This document shows positions 45,638 to 54,746 of a DNA stretch of 64,000 bases, piece by piece; the first letter of the stretch is position 1; each line of letters starts with the position of its first letter. Source of the DNA: Neostapfia colusana (lineage: Eukaryota > Streptophyta > Magnoliopsida > Poales > Poaceae). The notes below the pieces were generated by a model. That model searched no databases. It was not told where the DNA came from and saw only the letters and a program-made list of their open reading frames with translations. A program made the translations under genes and the position numbers. The DNA lies in NCBI GenBank assembly GCA_030760725.1, contig JASWHV010000012.1, forward strand, positions 33,201,652 to 33,265,651. The letters run 5' to 3'.

Positions 45638-45642
45638 GGTCA
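45638..45642. repeat. Target site duplication of Gypsy A (right copy, GGTCA)
   Basis: Identical to 4119-4123. The LINE frame continues across it (NGH then LLRNELP). Confidence 0.9.
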
Positions 45643-45772
45643 TCTCCTGCGAAATGAGCTCCCAGCTTTATAATCTTTTCTTAAAAAGAAAGAAATCTTG
45701 TTGAAGCTCTTTTTTAATGAGGAACGGTTGGATTGGCAGTCCACCTTTCTCTGAAGAAGCGTTTGAGGAATT
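45643..45772 (+). pseudogene. Plant L1-type LINE, second piece
   Basis: Follows directly from the first piece: LLRNELPAL, a stop, then SFLKKKEIL and, in another frame, PPFSEEAFEEF. This matches the region after the RT in plant LINEs (a DVWNG...L block followed by PLSEEA). It ends where the hAT-like terminus starts. Confidence 0.65.
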
Positions 45773-45960
45773 TAGGGATGGCAATCCCACCTGCGGGTGC
45801 GGGTACCTGACGGGTGCGGGCGGGATTTTCCACCCGTGGGTCTAGCCCGCACCCGACCCGACTTGTCGCGGGGTGGATGCGGGTTTTTATTTTGCACCGC
45901 GGGTACCCAACGAGTATCCAAAATTGTCGGTACATTGCAGACCGGGTACCCCCGCGTAGT
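45773..45960. mobile_element. hAT-like (Ac-type) terminus, probably truncated
   Basis: TAGGGATGGCAA at 45773 resembles Ac/Ds-type hAT termini and is followed by the dense GGGTACC/GCGGGT/ACCCGC phrases common in the ends of such plant elements. The other terminus and an 8-bp duplication are not found; the right side seems cut by the Tat element. The right boundary is uncertain by some tens of bases. Confidence 0.45.
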
Positions 45961-46074
45961 GGGTATAACACAGCCTAGTGGGCAGACCGCAGCATAGTGG
46001 GCAGACCCCAGCATAAGCCATGTGCCTTCGGCCCCATGGTCAGCCCTGGGGCTACCGCGTTCGCTTGAGCTCCA

Positions 46075-46420
46075 GAGCCGACACGTGCCCTGGGTCCGGT
46101 CCGAAGCCTCCCTGCTGGGTTTAGGTCCGGGGATGCCACGTGTCCCCGTGCTCCAAGCCGCCTCCCTGCTGAGGAGAGCTCCAGTGCTGACACGTTCTCC
46201 GGGCTCCGGTCTGAGCCTCCCCACTAAGGTGAGATCTGGAGCTGCCACGTTTCCCCGGGCTCCGAGCTGCCTCCCCGCTGAGGACAGCTTCGGTGTAGAC
46301 ACGTGCTCCAGGCTCCGGCCAGAGCCTCCCCGCTGAGGTGAGGTCCGGAGCCCCGACGTGTCTCCTAGCTCCAAGCCGCCCCCCACTAAGGAGAGCTCCG
46401 GAGCCGCCACGTGCCCCACG
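46075..46420 (+). repeat. G-box array in Tat LTR, 109-bp dimeric units
   Basis: Seven ACGT cores stand at strikingly regular steps of 54-55 bases (motif starts 46081, 46136, 46190, 46245, 46299, 46354, 46408). Units alternate ACACGTGC...TCCGGTC...AGCCTCC and CCACGTGT...TCCAAGCCGCCTCC, so the true period is a dimer of about 109 bp. GAGAGCTCCGG and GAGGTCCGG phrases precede the cores, as in Gypsy A. Confidence 0.85.
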
Positions 46421-46787
46421 ACCAGTCGTGGGCCGTGGGACGACGAGGTCAAGAAGAAAGTGCGCTGTCAGGCTTCGCATGTAAGGCTCGCGCCTTCCCC
46501 AGAAGCATGGCGCACTACGCACGCCTCCGTCCTATGCTTGTTCACCATTATGGTGAATTATGGTGACAAGACAAGGCGAAGGCATGACAATGATACAGTG
46601 CCGCCTAACGGCACGATGCCGCCCAAGCAGGGCGAGAAGACGCAGCGACAAGATGGTGTCTTCATCATCACCTCACACGTGGTCAGGGGCACTCAGAGGA
46701 TGAAGCCCTAGATCGTGTATAGGATATTCAAAGCTTTGGGGCCACCTGTCGGGCCCCAGGCCTCATTGTAACCACCCCGGCCTTAAA

Positions 46788-46797
46788 CTATAAAAGG
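46788..46797 (+). promoter_or_regulatory. TATA box of Tat LTR
   Basis: CTATAAAAGG sits between two GC-rich arms (CCCCGGCC and GGACCGGGGTG), about 370 bases downstream of the G-box array. Probable core promoter of the element. Confidence 0.65.
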
Positions 46798-47061
46798 ACC
46801 GGGGTGACCACCCTGCAAAGGGTTCCGATTCCACGCCCTCAAGATCACACAACGCACAAGCACTCACGCTCAAGCAATAGAACAAGCACACTCGTGGACG
46901 TAGGATATTACGCTCCGGCGGCCAGAACCACGTAAATCCCTGTGTTCATCCGCTCCCTCGAGCCCAGGTCGCAAAGGGCGCCAAGCCCCCTCCGGAAAAA
47001 AAGAACATCGCGGGCTGTTTTCCAGCAGGCCGGGAGGAGTGTCGCAGCTCGCACTCCGACA

Positions 47062-47082
47062 TTTGGCGTGTCAGGTAGGGGG
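47062..47082 (+). other. Primer-binding-site-like boundary of Tat element
   Basis: TTTGGCGTGTCAGGTAGGGG follows the LTR end and resembles the TTTGGCGCGCCAGGTAGGGG boundary of related grass gypsy elements. I do not assign the primer tRNA. Confidence 0.55.
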
Positions 47083-47164
47083 GACTTTGTGCGCTCTCCT
47101 CGTGACCATGGTAAACATCACTTCTCATGGCGATCATTCTCGCCCAACTCACCATCGTCTCTAG

Positions 47165-47843
47165 GTGGGAGACGATGAGGCCACCACCCGCTCCAGAGCG
47201 GGTAGGTCTGGCCAAGCCGGCAGCCAAGTGGCCTACATGCTCTATGTGATGTACGGGGGTTCTTCCGATGTCTCGTACAGACAGGCCGTCAAGATCCTCC
47301 GTCGAGCAGTGGTGGCCGCCACTCTAGTCCCGGGGCTGGCGTCACATCGCAAGTGGATGGAGATGCCGATCAGCTTCGACGCCTCCGACTGCCCCAAGAA
47401 CATGGCAGGCACCGGGCAGCTGCCTCTCCTTATTGCCCCAACCATCTCCAACGTGAAGCTCTACCACATTTTGATCGATGGCGGGGCGGCCCTCAGCGTT
47501 ATCAGTCTGACAGCTTTCCAGAAGCTGCAGATCCCTATGTCCCATCTTACCCCCTCGAGACCATTCTCTAGGGTAGGTCGGAATCCCATCTTCCCATGCG
47601 GTAGTATCTCCCTCCCGGTGACATTCGGGACGCCTGAGAACTACCGTATGAAGAGCGCCATCTTCACCTCCCCTTCAATGCTATAATCGGCATACCAGCT
47701 CTGTACCGGTTCATGGCGGTAGCCCACTACGGCTATTTAGTCTTGAAGATGCCAACCTCGAGTGGCATCCTCAAGATCCGCTGTGACCGCACCCCGGCTG
47801 TCTCAGTGCTCGAAAAGCTCCAAGCGCTGGCAGCAACACAGTA
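47165..47843 (+). pseudogene. Tat gag tail and aspartic protease remnant
   Basis: An open frame of about 170 residues starts only about 100 bases after the primer-site region. It already begins with the end of gag (YGGSSDVSYRQAVKIL, KWMEMPISFDASDCP) and goes into the protease (LIDGGAALSVIS, where D-G-G replaces the usual D-S/T-G; PFSRVG; GSISLPVTFG; NYRMKSA). A frameshift near 47680 leads to AIIGIPALYRFMAVAHYGYLVLKMP. Most of gag has therefore been deleted. The protein could not form particles, so mobility would have depended on other copies. Confidence 0.75.
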
Positions 47844-49100
47844 GGCCGCCTCCGGTCACGCTGACGCTAGCCAGCCGCCTCCAAGCATGCGTCACCGATG
47901 GGCGACATCTGCACCCCATGTGCAGCCCTCGGACGGCGAAGACGTACTGGTCAATGCCGTCCAAGTTGGTCCTTATGTCGCCCAGACCACCCGAATCGCC
48001 GGGGGCCTGGGAAGCAAATAGGATGACACGCTCGTCAACTTCCTCCGGGCCAATATCGACGTGTTTGCCTGGAAACCATCGGAAATGCCCAGGATCCACC
48101 CCGATGCCAGGCCGGTCGAACAGAAGCCTCGGAAGTAATACATCGAGCGGCAAGACTTCAATCATGAGGAAATCAAGAAGCTGGTCGATGCCGGCTTCAT
48201 CCAAGAGGTCCACTATCCATGATGGTTGGCCAACCCTGTTATCGTCCCCAAAGCTGGAGGGAAGCTACATATGTGCATCTACTACACCACCCTCAATAAG
48301 GCATGTCCAAAGGATCCGTTCCCTCTCCCCTGTATAGACCAAATAGTCGACTCTACGTCTGGCTGTGATCTACAGTGTTTCCTAGACGCATATTCAGCTT
48401 TACACCAAATACCTAGGTCTAGAGAAGATGAAGAGCACACTGCCTTCATCATAGTAGACGGTCTATACTGCTATGTGTCCATGACTTATGGTCTTAAGAA
48501 TGTGCTCCCCTTTTGTGCATGCAATGCACAAGACATTCGGGAACCTCATTCAGGAGCTGGTCAAGGTTTAAGTCCATGACATCGTAGTAAAGGTCAAATC
48601 GCAAGCATCTCTGCTCGACAACCTGGCCCTAGTCTTCGACAGACTGCGTTCCACACGCACGAAGTTGAACCCAGACAAATGTGTCTTCGGGGTCTCTGTC
48701 GGGAAGCTGCTCAGTTTCTTGGTCTCACACCGAGGGGTCGAAGCTAACCCAGAGAAGATTAAGGCGATAGAACTAATGCGGCCCCCTGCCCACATCAAGG
48801 ACGTGCAGAAGCTTACCAAATACTTGGCCGCGCTCAGTCGGTTTATATCTAGACTGGCCGAGCGGGCTCTTCCGTTCTTCAAGCTTTTGCGCAAAACTGG
48901 TCCATTCGTATGGACCGAGGAGGCCGATGAGGCATTTCAGGAGCTGAAGAAGTTCCTCACAACGCTGCCCATCATGGTGGCCCCTGAACAAGGCGAGCCA
49001 CTACTCCTCTACATCGCTGCCACAACAGAGGTCATGAGCATGGTTTTGGTCGTAGAGCGGCCGGAACTCCATCGATCTCAAGTCCAGAAAAGGCTCTTAC
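47844..49100 (+). pseudogene. Tat reverse transcriptase, catalytically dead
   Basis: VFAWKPSEMPRIHP (48061), KLVDAGFIQEVHYP, a stop, WLANPVIVPKAGGKLHMC, LNKACPKDPFPLP and MTYGLKN are RT fingers and palm. The catalytic YVDD position near 48571-48580 reads stop-V-H-D, losing both the tyrosine and one aspartate. The thumb (NPDKCVFGV, GVEANPEKIKAI, FKLLRKTGPFVWTEEADEAF) follows in another frame, 48665-49090. Further stops are at PRK*YIE and HYP*WL. Confidence 0.82.
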
Positions 49101-49146
49101 CGCCGTCGGTCTGAAGCCACAGGGCCCAGACTCCACAAGAAATCTC

Positions 49147-50394
49147 TTGGAAGGAGAGATAATCAGGCCCCAAACAGGCGGACCTGATGATCAATGCATA
49201 TCCAGGTCCAAGCTCCCGCAATGCAATCCCGGACCTGGGGGCCTGAGGGCCTCGGGACACGGACCTCCCCAAGTAGAACTAGTCGGGTCTCAGCCATCTA
49301 GACCCGGCAACCTGCGTGCGTCTGGTTCCGACCTACCAGAATGCAGTCTCAGACCAGGGGGCCAGGGGCCTCCAAGTCCTGGACCACTCCAAGAAGAAAC
49401 AGACGGGTCCCAGCCATCTGGACCCGGCAACAGGCGTGCACCTGGGTCCAAGCTCCCAGAGTGCAGTCCCGGGCCCATGAGCCGGAAACCCCCGAGTCCC
49501 GGACCTCTGCTAGATGACGGTTTGGACCCCTCCAGGAGGGTCCGAACCATCCAGCATCCGGTCTACTTCATCAGCGAAGTCATCCACGACGCCAAGACAA
49601 GATATCTGGAAGTGCACAAACTGCTCTATGCAGTCCTCGTTGCATCAAGGAAGCTGCGCCATTACTTCCAGGCTCACAAGATCTCAGTGGTTATCTCGTA
49701 TCCACTGAGAACCGTCCTCCACAGCCCCAACGCCACTGGAAACATAGCTAAATGGGCTGCGGAATTGGCGGAGTTTGAGCTGGACTTCTTACCGCTCCAT
49801 GCGGTGAAAAGCCAGGCGTTAGCTGACTTTGTGGCAGAGTGGACTCCACCACCATGCCAGCCAGGGGGCCAGGACATCGGTGAACCGGAGCCCGGGGCTC
49901 CGGTATTCACTGGGCCCTACTGTACTTTCTACTTCGACAGCTCCTCACGGAAGCAGGGTGCCAGAGCGGGGGTTCTGCTCATTACACCAACCGGAGAGCA
50001 GTTCAAGTACATGGTGCGACTTGAATTCAAGGTGGCCAACAACATGGCGGAGTATGAGGCTCTCATCTTCGGGTTGAAAACCGCGCTATCCCTCGGCGTC
50101 CAGCAGTTGTTGGTCAAGGGTGATTCTCAGCTGGTCATCAAGCAAGCCAAGGGAGAGTGTAGTTGCAACGACCCACAGCTTGCAGCTTATCTCCTCCAAG
50201 TACAGAAGTTGGAGAAGGAATTCTTATCGTTGGACTTGTGCCATATTCTCCGTGCCAATAACACAATAGCCGACGACCTGTCAAGGAAGGCTTCCACTTG
50301 GGCTCCATTGCCTGAGTGGGTATTTGAAAGGAAGTTGCTGCGACCTACCGCCTGGCAAGCCGAGCCAGGCGAAGAGGGCGGGACCAGCACCTAG
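49147..50394 (+). pseudogene. Tat RNase H and second (archaeal-type) RNase H, with internal 40-residue repeats
   Basis: Open for 415 residues. Residues 1-135 are a Pro/Gly/Ser-rich insert with a 120-bp tandem repeat. Then VYFISEVIHDAKTRYLEVHKL and SRKLRHYFQAH are the C-terminal part of RT-linked RNase H. FYFDSSSRKQGARAG, MAEYEALIFGL, VKGDSQLVIKQ and NTIADDLSRKAS form a complete second RNase H with its acidic residues (D, E, D, D). This second enzyme defines the Tat lineage. The insert separates the thumb from RNase H and may have disrupted the first RNase H; its N-terminal part is not recognisable. Confidence 0.85.
49204..49540 (+). repeat. In-frame 120-bp tandem repeat in Tat pol, about 2.8 copies
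   Basis: Units begin at 49204, 49324 and 49444. Each encodes a phrase of the type GSKLPECSPGPGG, then GPPSPGPLQEE, then GSQPSGPGNRRA. The exact multiple of three keeps the frame open. The DNA shares GGACCT and GGTCC phrases with the LTR arrays of this window. Confidence 0.85.
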
Positions 50395-50745
50395 AAGCTT
50401 GCGGTCCCGGCGGCCATGTTACTATGGAGCCCGCCAAGGATAGTAAGCGTCACAGGGGGCTCCGTGCGACACAGTGCTCAAGATCCAAATGCTCAAGTAG
50501 GTCCCGATGCATGGATCATGGAGATCTGGGACTGCTTGAAAGATAATTTCCTTCCCGATGAACGTGTATCAGCTGAATGGATCGCTCGGTTGGATAAGAG
50601 ATACACGCTAGTAGAAGGGGATCTCTACCATCGTGGCGCCAATGGTGTCCTATTGCGGTGCATAACCCGGTAGGAGGGCTGCGACCTGCTCGCAGAGATC
50701 TGCGAGGGCCTCATGGCCTCGACAAGCCCGGATCACGCTGAGAGG
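50395..50745 (+). pseudogene. Tat integrase N-terminal remnant
   Basis: After the stop at 50392-50394, fragments WIMEIWDCLKDNFLP, DERVSAEWIARLDKRYTLVEGDLYHRG and GVLLRCITR, a stop, then EGCDLLAEICEG match the linker and the start of integrase in Tat-type pol. The HHCC zinc-finger region would follow but is cut at 50745 by LTR C. The preceding five bases AGAGG would be its target duplication. Confidence 0.7.
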
Positions 50746-52430
50746 TGCTGCGTTGCACAGCACCGGATAACACACGTAAAAAGTACAAAGCGGAAGCAAA
50801 GTTTTATTACATAAAAGAGTTTATAGACATGGTTACAACAAAATATGTTCAGTCCATACTCTCAGGCATAGACTAAGCACAGAGTTCACGTTCGGCCCGT
50901 GAACGTGTTCCTTCTAGCACGCACACACACTAACACGGCAGCGTGCACGACTCCCATTCGACGGAGTTGCCTTCTTGGGGGTCCGTCTCCTCCTCGGGAG
51001 TGTCCTCCTCATAACATTCTGCAGAATCTTCAAACACAAGCAGTGAGCACGATGGCTCAGCAAAACTCACCCGTCTTTCCTATACATGAAACTTCTACAT
51101 GCTGGGTTACAGTGTAAATGGGAATGTAAGTTGCAAAGGACACGCCTAAATAGTTGAACCTTACTTTCAAGTTTCAGCAGCAAGTTGTGGAGAACCTCAC
51201 GCCAAGACACATAAGAGAGCCGCAATCAAACAAGAAACACATTTCTCTCATGTGCTTTCCCAAGGTTGAAAAGAACTTTAATTTGCTCTAAACTACAACA
51301 AGTCATTAACAATCAAAGAATAGCTTTCAGTCAGCAACTTTTTCATGACTCTAGCCTGTTCTTTCTACGTCACGGTATAGTGAACAAGTGATACTCACTG
51401 ACCGTGAGGGACGGCGATTATAATCGATTTACACCTGCAGGGTTACCCGAATAATCCGTCACGTACGCCCGTACTCGATGTTGCCTACAGCAACCATCAC
51501 GGACGTTGTACGCAACCACCTTTCAGCCGTCAGCCAAATGTTGAACTGGTCCAATCGTCCCGAGAAAGAGGTCTCTGCACGCGCATCTGCAGTGCCGCCA
51601 GCCGATTTACACCTCAAGCTCTTAACCTACCCTCTGAACGACCAGCTATACCACAACACCCAGCTACCTGATTTACATCGGTTTCCCGGTTCCCATATAT
51701 CCGGTAGGTCCTCTGTACTGTTCTAGCTTGTTCAATAGGCCCGCACACGGCTATGTCCGCAATCAACACAAACGGGTCTACGGCACCCAGGCCCCAAAGT
51801 CCTGCTGCCCTTACTATCTGCTCGGTCTCATTTTTCTTGCCGTGTGTTCCATTTGCTATCTTACCCGAGTAGTGTGCCTCTAGTCTATTCTCGCGAGCAG
51901 TTTCAACTACTCAACTTGTACCGAAACCTACACTATCATAGCATTGCAGTAGCTAATCGAGGTTTAAAAACCTAAGCCCAAACCAAGGTTTTATTGGCTA
52001 TGCATTTGGGTTTTCAAACAAGACTCTAATGCATAAATGAAGTGGGTACTCAAAGTAAGTTCTCAAAACAGTAAAATTTATAAAAAGGCTAATGCCAACC
52101 GGAGCTTGCCTTGCTGCTGTTGGTCGTAAGCTACCTGTTCCTCTGGAGTTATGAAGCTTAAGACTTCTGGCTCCTCCTCAACCTTAGTGACTACATGAAA
52201 CAAATAAATGTATGTATCAATTGAAATGCATGTGTGTTTAGAGTTAATTTTATTAAGACCATAAGTACTTCTAGACAGGCCCCAATGACTCTGAAATGTT
52301 TACTGTGGTTTGGATACAACCTAAACAGAGACTTGGCCAAATTTCATTTGCAGCAAAGCTCATTTGAGCCTTCTACAAATAAATGTGTGTTTGACCTTAA
52401 TTTGAGCTCTTAGGGTATTCTAGGGATTTT
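50746..52430 (-). repeat. LTR C: minus-strand LTR of the Tekay B family, truncated by Tekay B
   Basis: Starts TGCTGCGTTGCAC at 50746. Reversed, it is homologous and collinear with 62720 to beyond 64000 of the right Tekay B LTR. Shared blocks include CCCTGCAGGTGTA, GTCCCTCACGGT, GTGACGTAG and AGTCGAGTAGTTG-type sequence. It is diverged, so it is another member of the family in opposite orientation. Tekay B interrupts it at 52431; the rest may lie right of the window. It contains AATAAA-type and TTTATTACATAAAAG-type sequence near 50805. Solo LTR versus complete element cannot be decided here. Confidence 0.75.
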
Positions 52431-54716
52431 TGTAAAGGTCCAAAAAATATGAATACAAAGAAACTTGAGTTTGCACAAACATTGGTGTCTTGTGTATGAA
52501 AAATGGGACTGGTTTAAACTTTTTCCACATGTGATAATACATGAGAGTTCTTTCTAAACAAAACTTAGAGTTACTCGCATGCTTGGACCCTAGGTGGATT
52601 AAACCCACAGATTTGAAGTCTCAGGTGCAATGGAATGGTTTAAAAATCAGATTGTGAATTAAATGTTCAACTCAAATTTCAAATGAGGGAAAACACAATG
52701 GGAATGCAAACTGTTGTGTTCAAACTCTTGTTTGCAGCAGCTAACATAAAAATTAGATTTCATATTTGAATTCCTTAGGCCCAAAGTAGTGGATATGCAA
52801 GGTTTCATGAATTTTGGAGATGCTTTGTTAACCATTTTCCAAAAGGACTTAAATTTGCAAAGAATTCAAATACATATTTGAATTTGGAGGAATTTTCCCA
52901 ACTATCCAAATGCAGCTCAGTTTTCAACTCCAAACATTTGAATTGGTCAGTTGCCAAATTTTGGAGATCTTTTGAGGGATAAGGAGGGACTGCCTTGTAG
53001 GACCCACATGTCATTGAGCTGAAAATTTAGACTTGCACCCAAAGCAACCGAGTCCTTCTCTGTTTTCCACTCGGACAGCCCGAGCTGCAACCGTGTGCCA
53101 CCGGGGACGCTGCCGCCACCTCCTGCTCCCCTCTATCACGCTGGCGAGCAGCTCGTGGGGTGCCTCAGCTTCCGGCGTGATCGTTCCACTCATCAAGTGC
53201 AAAACTGTGACCTCGTTTCCTCCTCACACTGAAAATAGTCGAGCACACCGCCGCCTCCTGGGAGCTCAACCGGGAGAACCAGGGAACACTCGCGCCCACT
53301 GCCTCCGAGCTGAAAAACAGCACAGCGCACCCGTTGCTCACCTTCCCGACCCAAAAGGTAGCAAGCTCCGGCCTCCCTTGCCCTTCAAACAACTCCTCCG
53401 CGGTTGACATCGCACGGTCATTTCCGGTCACCGACGGCGAGCTCCGACCCCCGAGGCGAGTTCCACGTGGCGAGATAGGGCTAATCGGCCAGTTTCATCT
53501 GTGGGGGCGGCCAGGAAGTAACTTCCGGTGATCTTCGCCGGAGTGCGCTGCCGCCGAACGCTCGGGCGCGCGCGAGGAGGAAGAAGGCGTGTGGTGGGGC
53601 CCGCATGCAGGATTTAAACATTTCTAGGATTTTTCAGATTTGGTTCAAACTTCAACTAGCTATAACTTTTGCTAGGAAGCTCCAAATTTAGCGAACAAAA
53701 TTTTGTTGGATTCAGCTCTTGGAGTACTATCCAGCAAAACAAGTTTCAGCTCATGAAACTTATTATTTTTCCAGAATTAATTCCCTAAAGTTTAAACTGT
53801 TGGGAATATTATCTGGAAAATTCTGAAATTTGGCTGGGATGTTCATTAGAAAATCCTTGAGTCACAGGAAAAATTTCAGCTCCATTCAAGTTTATTTAGT
53901 TTCCCTAATGGTGTGATTAAGTTAACTGCCCTGAGAAAATGGAAAATGTACAGAAACATTTTTCAGATTTTCTCAAATCTTGTTTAGGGCATAACTCTCT
54001 CTAGGATTCTTCAAAATACATGAAACCAACTTCATTAGAACCATCTCAAACTATAGTTTCCAGAAAGTAATGGTTGAAGCCATGAAAATCCCGGGAAATT
54101 CTTAGAGGCTCTAGAAATGATCAAATAAACTTTTATTTGTACAGAGCTCAAATGAACTTTGTTTCAAATGAAAATTGGTCAGGTCTCTGGTTAGGATCCT
54201 ACCAAGCCACCATAAAAATTTCAGAGCCAAACAGGAGGGCTAGCTAGGGTTATTGTATTTACATATGCAGTTCCAAACATTGCATTTAAATTGGCATATC
54301 GTTAATTTGCTTACGTGTAGTCGCTGAAGACGAGGAGACCCCGGAAGTGTTGGACTTCCTACTTCTGGACGAGACCCTAACCACTGACCTGCAGCAACAA
54401 GGCAGGCCCCAGTTTGCATTAACAATTCTTTACAAAATTTTGCTTTATGTATACTTAGTATGAGTTATGTATGTGCATTAGGTGTAGGATGGATGAAACC
54501 CCAAGCGCATAACCAGATTATTCCTACAAGAGTGAGGGTAGTGTCTAAGTCCTCGAGTAGTCAAGCTGTGCTTAATGTTCATAGAACTTCAGTACAAGTC
54601 GAGTAGTTGGAATCTACTCGCGAGTATAGGTGTCGGGACACACGGGATTGGTTCGAGTGATGTGAGATCACTTTAGTAAGAAAATGAGACTAGGCAGGGG
54701 CTAGAGCGCAGCAAGA
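52431..54716 (+). repeat. Tekay B 5' LTR (3' portion missing)
   Basis: TGTAAAGGTCC at 52431 matches TGTAAAGATCC at 61059, and the two copies stay collinear up to AGCGCAGCAAGAG (54716 and 63330). After this the 5' copy passes into AAACTGAGACGG and the PBS, while the 3' copy continues as LTR for at least another 670 bases. It contains a GC-rich island at 53030-53580 and an exon-like acidic peptide at about 54319-54420. Confidence 0.88.
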
Positions 54717-54733
54717 GAAACTGAGACGGAGGC

Positions 54734-54746
54734 TGGTATCAGAGCC
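54734..54746 (+). other. Primer-binding site of Tekay B (initiator methionine tRNA)
   Basis: TGGTATCAGAGCC, intact. It lies about 18 bases from the last base shared with the other LTR, which supports loss of the true LTR end. Confidence 0.88.

Larger units (their letters stand above)
45961..47061 (+). repeat. Tat element 5' LTR (left edge uncertain)
   Basis: Near the left edge is a short tandem TAGTGGGCAGACC (about 45976 and 45996). Next come a G-box array (46075-46420), a TATA box at 46788 and a leader rich in CACTC/ACAAGC. The right edge is placed at CACTCCGACA (47061), before the primer-site-like sequence. The left edge is inferred only from the end of the hAT-like sequence. Confidence 0.65.
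45961..50745 (+). mobile_element. Tat-lineage Ty3-gypsy element, gag-deleted and 3'-truncated
   Basis: Order on the plus strand: LTR (about 45961-47061), primer-site-like boundary, short protease region, RT, RNase H, a second RNase H, and the start of integrase, cut off at 50745 by LTR C. The second RNase H between RT-RNase H and integrase is the mark of the Tat lineage. Most of gag is missing, RT is mutated at the catalytic site, and the 3' half of integrase and the 3' LTR are not present in this window. No target duplication was found. Confidence 0.8.

Noticed and set aside
45773..45960. Autonomous hAT transposon
   Set aside because: Only one terminus of under 200 bases is visible, with no transposase and no second end.
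50746..52430. Host gene promoter or untranslated region between the Tat element and Tekay B
   Set aside because: Reversed sequence is collinear with the Tekay B 3' LTR, so it is LTR sequence.
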